Shown piece after piece: positions 34,331 to 44,501 of a stretch of DNA of 47,460 nt. Each line of letters begins with the position of its first letter. Within the stretch, counting starts at the first letter, position 1. The position numbers and the translations under genes are program-made. Under the pieces are notes generated by a model. It ran no database searches and was not told where the DNA came from. It was given only the letters and a program-made list of their open reading frames with translations. Source of the stretch: a virus; IMG/VR virus record IMGVR_UViG_3300024520_000119, positions 1 to 47,460 of that record; one strand, given 5' to 3'.

Positions 34331-34496
34331 GTGTTTAAAAAACATATTAGAACAATATTGATTTGAAATTGTTTACTATATATAGCAGATATTATTATTA
34401 AATATATTTGGAATTTACAAAGAGATAACAAAAAAAGTAAATATGTACCAAATACTATCTTTCCCGGATTTAATGAGTGCTTTAAAGAAATAGTTT
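34331..34496 (+). promoter_or_regulatory. Promoter region for tail/connector operon
   Basis: This AT-rich 166-bp gap follows the terminator. It contains TTGTTTACTATATATAG (34369-34385), similar to tracts before other gene blocks, and TATATTTG at 34403-34410, matching the TAnnTTTG -7 box. A 16-codon frame at 34443-34493 (MYQILSFPDLMSALKK) ends just before the next gene and could be a leader peptide or chance. Confidence 0.5.
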
Positions 34497-35243
34497 ATGG
34501 ATAATAATATTTATTCGTTTAGACATGCAGTTAATGAGTGGTTAACTTATGTTTCAGATTATAGTGGTAAAATTTCCGACGATCATGGCTGGTCTTATCA
34601 AAGCGTTGTAAATAAGCTTTTAGATCACCGATCTGTCATAATTCAAGATGTAAAAAAGGAAAATCAAGGATTGAGTGACGCAATGCGTCAGGTACTTCGT
34701 TGTGTCCCAATGGATCGTGTTCCAAGAGTTGAATGCCCTTGCGCTCCACCAAATGGCTGTTATTGGGCTAAATCTAAAACTGCAATACCTACACCATTAG
34801 TATTAAGCTATGTTTCGGATGTTCAGGGAAAAGATATGTTCACTAAAACCGCGTGGAAAGATGTTCATCGTCTTCCAAAATCAAGAATTAAGTCTAAATT
34901 AAATAGGAGGCATTACCTTCTTCGCGAGGATGGATTTGGAAAAACACACCTTTATGTGTTAGTTCCCGAACCATTACCCGGAGAACCCCTCCATATACCA
35001 TCTTTCACGCTCGCTGGCGTGTTTATGGACCCAATTGACGTAGCACGTTACCCTGACTGCAATGGAGGCCGTAGGGACGCTGTGTGCGATCCGTTAGATG
35101 TCCCATATTTTACAGATAGAACACTGAGAATACAGATATTTAGTAGTTTGAGTATGGAAATACTACAAGCAAAGGGTCAAGCTCCTTTAGATCGGGTGAA
35201 TGATGATACTAATATCCCACAACAAAATATTACTAAGGGCTAA
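34497..35243 (+). CDS. Candidate tail/ring structural protein
   Basis: A 248-aa protein. The N-terminal helical part (SFRHAVNEWLTYVSDYSGKI; YQSVVNKLLDHRSVIIQDVK) is followed by a Cys-containing loop (VECPCAPPNGCYWAKSK) and a basic strand region (KSRIKSKLNRRHYLLRED). This plan, helices with an L-L-x-H-R-x-x-I pattern and then a beta body, resembles ring proteins of crAss-like tails. Placed at the start of the tail operon and before HU-like and giant tail genes, it is probably a connector component. Confidence 0.55.
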   Translation: MDNNIYSFRHAVNEWLTYVSDYSGKISDDHGWSYQSVVNKLLDHRSVIIQDVKKENQGLSDAMRQVLRCVPMDRVPRVECPCAPPNGCYWAKSKTAIPTPLVLSYVSDVQGKDMFTKTAWKDVHRLPKSRIKSKLNRRHYLLREDGFGKTHLYVLVPEPLPGEPLHIPSFTLAGVFMDPIDVARYPDCNGGRRDAVCDPLDVPYFTDRTLRIQIFSSLSMEILQAKGQAPLDRVNDDTNIPQQNITKG

Positions 35244-35271
35244 AAACTGGATAGTAGTTAAAAATACGAAC

Positions 35272-35745
35272 ATGGACGAAACTAAAGTAGCAAGTAAGGC
35301 ATGGCCTTGCAAAAAGAACCACTTATATAACATAAAAGATATGTGGACGCATTATAAAAGAATGTGTTGGGTTAAATTTCATGAAAATGGTCGTGATCCG
35401 CAATGGAAACCACAGCTTAACTATAAAGACTATAAGGAAATAATTGAGGAAAAATTCGAAAATATTGAAGATCGGGTGTTTTCAAATAAGCCCGTGACCG
35501 TTAAAGATTTCGGGACACTGTATATACAAAAATATAAATCTCACGACCGTTTGGTTGGGCCAAAATCTAACATTTCGCTTCAAAAAAGTTTAAAGATGCC
35601 TTTTAAACGTAAATATTTCTACCGACTGATTTGGGACAAAACTCAATGTAATATTAAAAATTCGCAATATTATGTGTTTAATCTGATTAGGGGTACAAAA
35701 GGTCGGGGCAAAGAACGTATTAAAACCAAAGGTAAAAGATGGTAA
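35272..35745 (+). CDS. HU/IHF-like DNA-binding protein (candidate)
   Basis: Counted from ATG 35272 (157 aa), preceded by ACGAAC as at 8001 and 10433; the frame upstream overlaps the previous gene. Residues about 50-100 (YKEIIEEKFENIEDRVFSNK then VTVKDFGTLYIQKYKSHDR) match the HU pattern: two helices, V-x-V-K-D-F-G-T-L strand and basic arm. The Lys/Arg-rich tail (RGTKGRGKERIKTKGKRW) would bind DNA non-specifically. crAss-like phages place an IHF-like gene at this point in the tail operon. It overlaps the next gene by 7 bp. Confidence 0.6.
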   Translation: MDETKVASKAWPCKKNHLYNIKDMWTHYKRMCWVKFHENGRDPQWKPQLNYKDYKEIIEEKFENIEDRVFSNKPVTVKDFGTLYIQKYKSHDRLVGPKSNISLQKSLKMPFKRKYFYRLIWDKTQCNIKNSQYYVFNLIRGTKGRGKERIKTKGKRW

Positions 35746-36818
35746 ATGGAAAAATAAGTGCAAAAGCTATTATAGCTGAGTACATAGAAGACGCCGATCT
35801 GCAAGAAGCAATTGATGAATCCCTTTTTATTCGATGGATAACTGATTACGACAATATGACGGGTATTGCGGAGGAACTTTCGCACCATATATGCCATCTC
35901 TATGTAGATGGTTATAAAACAGAAATGCCCGATAACTTTAAAAAGGCGCAGCAGGTGGTTGCAAGAACCAAAAAAGATTTCAGTTATTCCCGAAAAGAGG
36001 TTGTCAATAGTTGGTTAACTCATACACAAGACCCTAATTGTAAAATCGAGAGTGAATTGGTTTGCAATAAGTGTGCTTTAAATGATCCAGACTGTAAAAT
36101 ATGTAGATGTGAAATACCAATTTATGAAGTACCTATTGATCGAATTTGGGAAATCGGTAACCCTCAGCATTATCTTAGCGGCTGGGAAAGAAGTGGGGTT
36201 ATCGGTAAAGGAAAAGGTATTAAAAGAGATCAAACGACGGAATGGACACCGTTAAGGTCTGCAATGGACGATTTCTATAAGGAGAAATATTTCCTAAACG
36301 ACTGCTTGAATTTTAATTCAGGTGCTTGCGGGAATAATAGTTTTTCTTTAGAGCCGCCATATATAAATGTAGATTTTGAGGAAGGAGAGATCATACTATC
36401 TTATTTAGGAACCACTCTGGATGAAGATGGTGATATTATGGTTGTAGATGATGCTCACTACCTTGAAGGACTTATTCACCACCTAGATTATAAATGGTGG
36501 AATAGGGAAGCAAAACGTCATGCATTTTCCGGAAGAACCAATATGCGCTTATTCAAACAGTATGCAAACCAAGCCAAACAAGAACGTGAATTAAGTATAT
36601 CCAGATATAAAGCAAGGACAGTTGTTCCTGATTATAAAGAATGGAATACATTTGTTAAGAAAGTTTGGAACCAAAGAATACCTAATAGGAATTTTGATGA
36701 GAATTTCAAACGTGGCGACAATGTTGAGTTGTTTAAAAAGTATGATCGTCTATTGAAAAATGGAGATCGCACGAAAAGATTCACACAGATTGGATATTTA
36801 AAAGGAGATAATGGGTAA
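35739..36818 (+). CDS. Candidate ring/connector structural protein
   Basis: A 359-aa protein. It starts with a helical region (ISAKAIIAEYIEDADLQEAIDESLFIRWI), has a Cys cluster (LVCNKCALNDPDCKICRCEIP) near 107-127 and a beta segment PPYINVDFEEGEIILSYLGT followed by DEDGDIMVVDDAHYLEGLIHHLDY. The strand-turn Y-L-G-T...DEDG-D pattern followed by a helix is what I associate with crAss-like ring proteins, and the order HU-like, ring, giant tail agrees. It overlaps both neighbours. Family call is by memory only. Confidence 0.55.
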   Translation: MVNGKISAKAIIAEYIEDADLQEAIDESLFIRWITDYDNMTGIAEELSHHICHLYVDGYKTEMPDNFKKAQQVVARTKKDFSYSRKEVVNSWLTHTQDPNCKIESELVCNKCALNDPDCKICRCEIPIYEVPIDRIWEIGNPQHYLSGWERSGVIGKGKGIKRDQTTEWTPLRSAMDDFYKEKYFLNDCLNFNSGACGNNSFSLEPPYINVDFEEGEIILSYLGTTLDEDGDIMVVDDAHYLEGLIHHLDYKWWNREAKRHAFSGRTNMRLFKQYANQAKQERELSISRYKARTVVPDYKEWNTFVKKVWNQRIPNRNFDENFKRGDNVELFKKYDRLLKNGDRTKRFTQIGYLKGDNG

Positions 36819-39800
36819 GCATAGAAATTCTTTTGAGGGAGGTCTACTTCGTGATAGGTCTGATAGCTTTGCTCCACCGCAAACATATTCAACAGCATTG
36901 AACGCCGTTCATGAAACCGAGAATGCATCAAATGTTGGATTAACAAATGAGCAATCAAATAAATTGTCTGTTGATCTTGGTGGAGAGATATTGGGTACAA
37001 CATACATTGAACAAATAAGAAAAAGCATCATTTTCGTTAATGATGGGGGAAGTGTTATATACTTATTCGATCATACAAACGATGAATTAGAATTTGTATT
37101 AAATGACACAGAATTCGGTTGTTCTTGGGGTTTTGATTCTTGCGAGTTTATGTATGCCGAAGTAAAGGAGCATAATAAATGTGATGATATTTATATTTAT
37201 TTTTCATCAAACTGCAAGTATTATGTAGTAAATATCACCGAAATGCTTGATCCCGTCAGGAAATCTTCTGTGAGGTCATGTGAAGACTGTTCCTATTTCG
37301 AATTAGTGCATCCTATTTGCACCCCTGTTGTAAACGCCACTCCCATTCTTTTTGGGGGAACTACATTAGAGTCCGGGGCGGTTGCTTTTTCAGTTCGTCT
37401 TACAGATAGTGATGCCAACACTACCAACTGGTTTCCAATTTCATCCACAGTTACATTAAAAAGTGAAAATAATCTTCCGGGAGAACCCTCTATCAATGCT
37501 GTAGAGGTATCGTTCAGTGGACTTGACATAAGGTATGAATATATTGAAATAGCTGTTGTCAAGACGGGGGCCGGGGTTACCAACGTTTCACGGCTGGAGA
37601 AAATGGCATACTCGGGGCAAACTTATTCTTTCACATACTATGGTCAGAAGGGTTTCCCTATGACTTTAGCTGAAATAACAACTACTACAAAAGTATATCT
37701 ACAAGGTAAGGATTTAATTCAGCATGATGGTAGATTATTTTTCTACAATATAAAAAGAGAGAAAAACCTCAACTACCAAAAATATGCTAATGAAATAGCA
37801 CCCCTATCCACCGTATATCAAGTTCCCCTGCGTGAACAACTAAAATATAGGTACCCATCCCTCCAAAGGGGGGAGTGCTATTCATTTGGAATAGTTTGGA
37901 ACTACCAAGATGGAACATCCTCTAAAGCATTTTCTATACTTGGGAATGGGGGCGGGGCCAAGTCTAGTTCAAGCTCATTTCCAAGTACCCCACCACTAAC
38001 AATGAATTGGGACACAACAGATCAGCTTCTACGGAAGACAAATCCAATAAATGAAAACACGGAAGCAGATGTACTTGAATCGGCGTTTAAAACTGATATA
38101 ACCAACATAGACACCAATGAACAAAGTTTAAAAGATGGTGCCGCGTCATTGGACCCACATTGTTGTGATGGTGCAGGGAACCCTATTATAGTCCCCGGAG
38201 AAGCATCTGCTGCGATTAACGCAGATATTGATGACGTTAGTAATATGATTCAAAATGTTCTAGAGGACATGGCAGAGTTTTCAGAAAGTAAGCCAATAGA
38301 AGATGTCACTTTAAATAAAACAACGTCTCTTAAAGAGGCTGCACTAGAATTATTTACTAAAGCTGTTGAGGATCGGGAATATATTGTTCAAAAAACTCCC
38401 CAACTTACAGTTATTGGGCAGGAGAGTGACAGCAACCCAGTACAAGAAAAATCAAAAAATACAGCTAATAGATTTGATGTTTGGGTTGATAATGATGGCA
38501 GAAATCTAACTGACTCTGTTCCGGATAAAATTAATTTTGAGTTGCCATTTATTGAAACATTTTCTGGGCTGCAATATCCCAACCTTAAAGACTGTGAAGG
38601 AGAACTAATGTTCCCACAAGGAAATATTAAATGTTTTAAGGCTCCAACCTCAGACTTAGTTCCCCCATTCTCTAACTTTAACACACAAGTTGGAACAAGC
38701 CTAGCCCCATCTGCCGACCCATACTCCGAGATAAAGATAAATCTTATGGGGGCTAAGTTTACGAATATTCATATTCCAACAGCAGCAGAACTACCTAAAC
38801 CACTTTGCCCAACAAAACCATATAGTATTGTATATGTGCAAAGGGGTCCGAATAATAGTACAGTTATAGCTAACGGTTGGACGGGCGGTACATATATTGG
38901 TTCAAACAAAAATAAGTCGTATTATTTCCAGCGACACGGGGTTAATAGCCGTGACCATGTATTTCGTGGAGTAGATCAAAGTGGATCAAGAATTGCTGAG
39001 GGGGGCACTGATGGCTCTTACACATTCCACAGTCCAGATACGGATTTCACACAAGGTAGGTTGGATGCGACAAAGATTAGGTATAATTTTAATCTAACTG
39101 GTGCTGGATGGAGATATGGTTTATACGCCAAAGGTAGTGAACCAAATGACAATTGGACAGGCCAGCGTGTAGACCAACGTGGCGCTAGGATAGCTAACAA
39201 CCTCACTGGAGTACAATTGACGACGGAAGCTGGGGAGTTTGATATTAGTGCCCTCACACCCGTTAAAAACGGCACTGTGGCATCCCCTGTTGGGGATATG
39301 GCCTACGCAGTAGATGGCGTGTATAATGACAGTAGTGTATTCTTTAAACTTGGAAATAATCAAATACCCGGAAATGATCCCGACACTTCTTTTACCGGGG
39401 ATGTATTAAACCACACTGGACAAAGCTTTTGTAATAGCGCGTATGTATCCCTTTTAAGAGAACTTCCAAATCAGTATGGCGGGATTGAAAACAGGTCGTA
39501 TATTGACCTTGGGGTTTACGGAAGACCCGGATGGACTGAAACGGAAGGTATTTGTGGGGATGTATTTATTGGGCCATACTCAAAACGACGTACATCATTT
39601 GTTTCTGAAAAAGTTGGCGACAGCTACAAAATAAAAAGAAAGCGTGGAACTGTACATCGAGATGCTAGTGTTTGTGACATGCCGGATGACCACATTTTTG
39701 AGCTTTTGGGGCTAAATATAAACAACACTGAACTACCGAGAAGCGGAGACGAACAGGATGCCCGTAACTATGCTGGGCTATACACCGATCCTAGTGTACG

Positions 39801-41736
39801 CGGGGCAACTGAAACCCATCAAAATACATTGGATAATTTCACTACTCCAATATACGACGCATACTATCCGGGTACGGTGACGGGTATGGTGTATTCAATT
39901 GTTGAGTCAAGGGTAGTGCCTTGGGAACGCACTACAGGACAAGCAGAAGAAGATCGTATATTCTACGAAGATTTAAAGGGTTTTAATCTGGATAGTGATG
40001 CCAATGAAAACAGACCTTGGGAAAGATGTTATCTCAACCATATTAACTATGTGCCCGTATATCAACCTTCTCGTAAGCAACTAGCCAATATAGCTTTGGT
40101 GAGAAACATTATAATGCTTTTAATTCCCGCAGCATCACTCGCTGGAATTGCAGATATAGAGGGGGTATTTGAGGCCATCGGTACAATGTTTGTATCAACT
40201 GGTATTTCAGCACTATTTATGTTAGCTGCACATACATTATTCACTACAGATAGTCTTAGACGTTTATTTGGAATTGAGCCTTGTTATACAGACACAACAG
40301 ATGGGGGGAAATTCTTTAAGTCTGAACGGCATAAAGATAATTGGAATAGGTATAATTGGGATTATTCCAAGCTCACCACTGAAAACCAATATTTAGGGAT
40401 TAACAGTCTGTATAATACTTGTGATTGTTCGGAATGCCTAACAGATGATATTAACCAACGTGGTGGACAAACTAGTAAAGAGATATACCACTCTGCTAAA
40501 CAATCCCTTGATAGTGAAATAGACGCATATAGAAATATTAAAATAGGTGCTTATAACGAGCTTCCTGTACACGCTGGTAATATTCGTAAGATGTTCCTGC
40601 AAAATAATAACATGTACGTCCATAGTACCAAAGGCATATGGATGGTACAGATGGCTGCGGGTAATTGGCCCGCCGACATCGGAAGTCAGTTGACAGGCGT
40701 GGGGGATTTGCTTTTACGCCCAACCCTGATGTTCGACAGTGGAATGGGGGAGGGAGCGTTAGGCACTAATCACCCGAACGCATCAATTAATGTTCCGGGA
40801 GTAGGTTATTTCTTCGTTGATGATGTTGCTAGAAAAGTAATTCAATTCAATGGTCAAGCAATACCCATCTCTGATGCAGGAATGAGGAAATTTTTTAATA
40901 ACCAAATTGGTTTCTGCGAGACAGGAGATTGTCACGATGAAATTAATGCCCCTAAATACCTACTTGGTTGGGATCATAAATATAACCGACTTCTATTTAC
41001 TAAGAAAGACCCAAATGCAGATGCTAGTTTCACACTATCATATACACCAAGCGGGGGACCAATGGGCAAATGGATTAGTTTCCATTCATATATCCCGGAC
41101 TTCTATTTCCGAGATAGGTATCAAATGTTTTCAATAGACGGAAGTAAAATCTATAAACATAATATTAAAGAAGAGTTTCAAACGTTCTACGGAATCAAAT
41201 ATCCTCACTTTATTGAGTTTACACTCACTGACCAAAATTCAGGATTGAAGTATTTTGAAATTGAGAACCTTTCTGTACTTGGTGAGGCTAGAAATGGTAT
41301 GAATAAAATGATTGACAAGACATTTGACGAAGCTGTTTTCTGGAATTATAAAGATTCAACAGGTTTAGTAAACTTAAATTTTGTTAGTGATAGATTTGTT
41401 CACAACAGGAGTCAGAAAAAAAAGGCACAAGATAATGCCGACGTAATCAATATTACACGCAAACAGGACCGATTTGTTATCAATGATGTACGTAATAGAT
41501 TTAACTTAATGTGTGATGAATTTGTTAATATTGATGAAGGAACTTCGTGTACACCAATAGAAAATGTTGAACATACAATAGAATGTTTAAGTAGGTATAG
41601 TCAGGATTACAACAAAAGAAACTTCGGAGGTCGTTATATAAACGTTAGATTAATCTATAATGACGTGGACGACAGCGAGTTAGTTACGCATTTTATTGAT
41701 TGGGAAGATGTAGAAAGAGAAGATAACAAAAATTAA
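36811..41736 (+). CDS. Giant tail (muzzle-like) structural protein
   Basis: A 1641-aa protein, the largest unspliced tail gene, starting MGKHRNSFEGGLLRDRSDSF. Long strand-rich regions dominate. Residues about 1090-1160 hold the only strong hydrophobic stretches (IALVRNIIMLLIPAASLAGI; FVSTGISALFMLAAHTLF), which could insert in the host membrane during DNA delivery. A later segment, YNELPVHAGNIRKMFLQNNN, followed by STKGIWMVQMAAG, is a pattern I recall from the crAss-like tail muzzle protein. Position before two internal proteins agrees. The C-terminus is acidic and 5 bp from the next gene. Confidence 0.62.
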   Translation: MGKHRNSFEGGLLRDRSDSFAPPQTYSTALNAVHETENASNVGLTNEQSNKLSVDLGGEILGTTYIEQIRKSIIFVNDGGSVIYLFDHTNDELEFVLNDTEFGCSWGFDSCEFMYAEVKEHNKCDDIYIYFSSNCKYYVVNITEMLDPVRKSSVRSCEDCSYFELVHPICTPVVNATPILFGGTTLESGAVAFSVRLTDSDANTTNWFPISSTVTLKSENNLPGEPSINAVEVSFSGLDIRYEYIEIAVVKTGAGVTNVSRLEKMAYSGQTYSFTYYGQKGFPMTLAEITTTTKVYLQGKDLIQHDGRLFFYNIKREKNLNYQKYANEIAPLSTVYQVPLREQLKYRYPSLQRGECYSFGIVWNYQDGTSSKAFSILGNGGGAKSSSSSFPSTPPLTMNWDTTDQLLRKTNPINENTEADVLESAFKTDITNIDTNEQSLKDGAASLDPHCCDGAGNPIIVPGEASAAINADIDDVSNMIQNVLEDMAEFSESKPIEDVTLNKTTSLKEAALELFTKAVEDREYIVQKTPQLTVIGQESDSNPVQEKSKNTANRFDVWVDNDGRNLTDSVPDKINFELPFIETFSGLQYPNLKDCEGELMFPQGNIKCFKAPTSDLVPPFSNFNTQVGTSLAPSADPYSEIKINLMGAKFTNIHIPTAAELPKPLCPTKPYSIVYVQRGPNNSTVIANGWTGGTYIGSNKNKSYYFQRHGVNSRDHVFRGVDQSGSRIAEGGTDGSYTFHSPDTDFTQGRLDATKIRYNFNLTGAGWRYGLYAKGSEPNDNWTGQRVDQRGARIANNLTGVQLTTEAGEFDISALTPVKNGTVASPVGDMAYAVDGVYNDSSVFFKLGNNQIPGNDPDTSFTGDVLNHTGQSFCNSAYVSLLRELPNQYGGIENRSYIDLGVYGRPGWTETEGICGDVFIGPYSKRRTSFVSEKVGDSYKIKRKRGTVHRDASVCDMPDDHIFELLGLNINNTELPRSGDEQDARNYAGLYTDPSVRGATETHQNTLDNFTTPIYDAYYPGTVTGMVYSIVESRVVPWERTTGQAEEDRIFYEDLKGFNLDSDANENRPWERCYLNHINYVPVYQPSRKQLANIALVRNIIMLLIPAASLAGIADIEGVFEAIGTMFVSTGISALFMLAAHTLFTTDSLRRLFGIEPCYTDTTDGGKFFKSERHKDNWNRYNWDYSKLTTENQYLGINSLYNTCDCSECLTDDINQRGGQTSKEIYHSAKQSLDSEIDAYRNIKIGAYNELPVHAGNIRKMFLQNNNMYVHSTKGIWMVQMAAGNWPADIGSQLTGVGDLLLRPTLMFDSGMGEGALGTNHPNASINVPGVGYFFVDDVARKVIQFNGQAIPISDAGMRKFFNNQIGFCETGDCHDEINAPKYLLGWDHKYNRLLFTKKDPNADASFTLSYTPSGGPMGKWISFHSYIPDFYFRDRYQMFSIDGSKIYKHNIKEEFQTFYGIKYPHFIEFTLTDQNSGLKYFEIENLSVLGEARNGMNKMIDKTFDEAVFWNYKDSTGLVNLNFVSDRFVHNRSQKKKAQDNADVINITRKQDRFVINDVRNRFNLMCDEFVNIDEGTSCTPIENVEHTIECLSRYSQDYNKRNFGGRYINVRLIYNDVDDSELVTHFIDWEDVEREDNKN

Positions 41737-41741
41737 AAGGA

Positions 41742-44492
41742 ATGTTTAACAACTACGGGGAAATATTGAGTAAACTATTTAAAGATCAAGATACTGCCAG
41801 CGGTATTGGCAACTTATTTAGCGGATTCCAAGAGCAAAATGCTATGGGCAATGGTGGTGCAATGGATTTAAATAGTTATAGCACTAACGCTTTTCAGGGG
41901 TATAACTTCAAAAATGGTGGAGTTGTAGAAATGTATAACAAAGGCGGTGTAACGGAGGGGGAAATAGAGTCCCGCCAAGAAAGCCCCGCAGAGAAAGTAT
42001 TGAGTGAACTTGGTATGGATGTTGGTGCTTATCGTAAATATCGCGATCTAGTTATCAATCATGAAACCGGGGGTACATTTGATCCGAAACAGAAGCAAGT
42101 TGGCGGTGGGCCGGGGAGGGGTTTGTTCCAGTTTGAGGCAGATAGTGCTAAAACTGCGGCAAAACGACTTAAAACATATTTTGCAAATAAAAACCTACCG
42201 TCACCTGAATTTCTTGAAGGTGTTAGCGATGCGACTGAACTATCTCCGGATGAACAAGAACTATTATTTGCGGGGCAAATGATGGATAAAATTAAAGATA
42301 GCGAAAAAGGCGGATTTAAAGTACGTTTGAATAAAACATTTAATCGAGATAGTTGGGAAGAAGATGATTTTGCAGATGCGTGGATAAATAATCATAACAA
42401 AACGCAAGGTGTTGAACGGGCCGACCGTATAAACAAATTCAAAAGCGATTCCAAGGTCATTTTTGATAAAGCTGGGTCGCTGACAACAAGGGAGACACAA
42501 ATCACACCTTTTGTCGATGAAAATGCATTAATGGCTCAAGATTTTGATTTTATGCAATATGCTGATAATCCTGATAAAGCATTTCTAGGTAAACTAATTA
42601 AAGAGATTGGAAAAGGCGCAAAACGGTTCATCAAACAACCTTTAAAAACAATTGGAAAAGGACTTGGGGAACTTGGTAAAGGTGTTGCTGACACAAGTCT
42701 AAGTCTTATTGGTGCCGGGGACGTTATTAACAACAGCTACCTTGACAGAGATAAAACACTTGGTAATATAGCAAATGTTACTGGAACAGTTGCCCGTACT
42801 GGTTTAGATTTTCTTGTCCCCGGAGCAGGTGCAGCCCTTGGTGCTGTTGGTGGTGCGTTAAACGGTGCTGCTCAAAACAATCAAGCAAATAAACAACAAC
42901 GGGAAGCACAAGAAGGGTTTAATAATTCAGCAGCGGGAGGTATGCAGGAATTAATGGGTCTGCTAGGTGGGGGATTCTCAGGAATGGGAATGGGTCAACA
43001 ACAAAATCCAATGGCTATGCTATCTTCATTATTTGGTGTAGGTCAATTTGAGAATGGTGGTATTATAAATGCTATCCCAGAAGGTTTAGAAGGAGTTCAA
43101 GCTGAAAAATATAGGGGCAAGATAGAGAAATTAATTCTTCCTGATGGTATGATTGCAGATAGTAATGCAAAAAAATCTCATGAAAGAATGGATGACGATG
43201 AAGTCACTGACGTACTTCCGGGAGGATCGTATATAGCATCTTCGCGACCTAATATGAAACTATCGCGAGATAAGATGGAAAATATTATTTTCGGGTATAA
43301 ATCTCTGCCATATGAAGAACATGCAAAAGGAAAAGTTCCGGAACTGGTTACAGCCGCAGATATTATCCCAACAAAGAAGAAAAAAGTATTACCTAGTGAA
43401 TATGCGGAATTAATAAAAAAAACATTCCCTGTGTACGATCACGATGATATGTTCACTAGAGCAGCAAACACAGAAAATATGGCAAGTCGCGCACCCTACC
43501 TACAAGTATTAGTTGAATTAGGAGAAAATAAAAGACAAACTATAGAAAGTGCGTCTGGACAGTTCAAGTATGGCGGTTATGTAAAACCTCGTAAGGCATT
43601 AAATGGGCTTGCGTTGGGGGCAATAGGACAAGGGGCAAACTTACTCGGAGGTATTTTAAATCTAGGATCACAGCGTAAAGAACTAAAAAACCAAGAACAG
43701 TCATTTTACGATTTAAATAAAAGGTTACAAGCTATAAATAATACATCAATGGGTGTCGGTATTGCGGGTCAACTGGCACAAGACACAACGATGCAAGATT
43801 ATAAATCTGACTTCTCACGATTAGAAAACTTCAACACAGGCACACCTCAATCATTTATTGATGCACAAGCCGCACCTAATGTGGATGTAGCAAGCATGAT
43901 TGATCGTTTGGGTGATCGTGGTGGTATCGCTGCTTTGGCTAATCTGAATAAACAAACAACAGACAGCCGTAATAATGCGGCAATAAATGCCCGTAATCGC
44001 CAACAACAATTGGACTTCGATATTGCAAATAGAATTACACAAGGTGAAAACCAAGATCGGGATAGAAATACAAATCTAAGGCATCAGGAAACCTCTGCAC
44101 GTAATAATGTATTTAATAACATTGCGGGGCAAATTCAGGGGGGATTACAAAATGATGCTTCGCTTCAAAGCAACGCATATAATATTACCTCTGAGCTTGG
44201 TATGCAACGTGCGGGATTGACGGGGCAGGGACTCGCTATGGCGGGTAATGCAATGGGTAATATTGCAGGGATGGCAATGGCTGACCCAAATTATAGTGCA
44301 AATTCTAGTTTATTTGGTGGTTCGTCACAGATTCCCCAAGCACAGGGTCCAGCACAAACAATGGATAGAAATCAGATATTAAATCTCTTCCCGCAAAATA
44401 GCTTTACTCCACCAGCACATCCGGGACTTAACACCGTCCCTACGATACCTAATTACAATTCACCTTATTTTAATCCATTCTTTGGACAATAA
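41742..44492 (+). CDS. Internal/ejection protein with lysozyme-like domain
   Basis: A 916-aa Gly/Gln/Asn-rich protein. Residues about 95-250 form a goose-lysozyme or transglycosylase-like domain: VINHETGGTFDP (candidate catalytic Glu) and GPGRGLFQFEADSA. A Gly/Ala helix region near 350-400 (LDFLVPGAGAALGAVGG) could be membrane-active, and the C-terminal third is Asn/Gln-rich with coiled coils. Four short motifs of the form F/Y-x-x-GG (FKNGGVVEM, YNKGGVTE, FENGGIIN, FKYGGYVK) are spread through it. Crass-like phages package such large proteins in the capsid for ejection. Role from domains and order. Confidence 0.68.
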   Translation: MFNNYGEILSKLFKDQDTASGIGNLFSGFQEQNAMGNGGAMDLNSYSTNAFQGYNFKNGGVVEMYNKGGVTEGEIESRQESPAEKVLSELGMDVGAYRKYRDLVINHETGGTFDPKQKQVGGGPGRGLFQFEADSAKTAAKRLKTYFANKNLPSPEFLEGVSDATELSPDEQELLFAGQMMDKIKDSEKGGFKVRLNKTFNRDSWEEDDFADAWINNHNKTQGVERADRINKFKSDSKVIFDKAGSLTTRETQITPFVDENALMAQDFDFMQYADNPDKAFLGKLIKEIGKGAKRFIKQPLKTIGKGLGELGKGVADTSLSLIGAGDVINNSYLDRDKTLGNIANVTGTVARTGLDFLVPGAGAALGAVGGALNGAAQNNQANKQQREAQEGFNNSAAGGMQELMGLLGGGFSGMGMGQQQNPMAMLSSLFGVGQFENGGIINAIPEGLEGVQAEKYRGKIEKLILPDGMIADSNAKKSHERMDDDEVTDVLPGGSYIASSRPNMKLSRDKMENIIFGYKSLPYEEHAKGKVPELVTAADIIPTKKKKVLPSEYAELIKKTFPVYDHDDMFTRAANTENMASRAPYLQVLVELGENKRQTIESASGQFKYGGYVKPRKALNGLALGAIGQGANLLGGILNLGSQRKELKNQEQSFYDLNKRLQAINNTSMGVGIAGQLAQDTTMQDYKSDFSRLENFNTGTPQSFIDAQAAPNVDVASMIDRLGDRGGIAALANLNKQTTDSRNNAAINARNRQQQLDFDIANRITQGENQDRDRNTNLRHQETSARNNVFNNIAGQIQGGLQNDASLQSNAYNITSELGMQRAGLTGQGLAMAGNAMGNIAGMAMADPNYSANSSLFGGSSQIPQAQGPAQTMDRNQILNLFPQNSFTPPAHPGLNTVPTIPNYNSPYFNPFFGQ

Positions 44493-44501
44493 ACAACAAG
44501 C

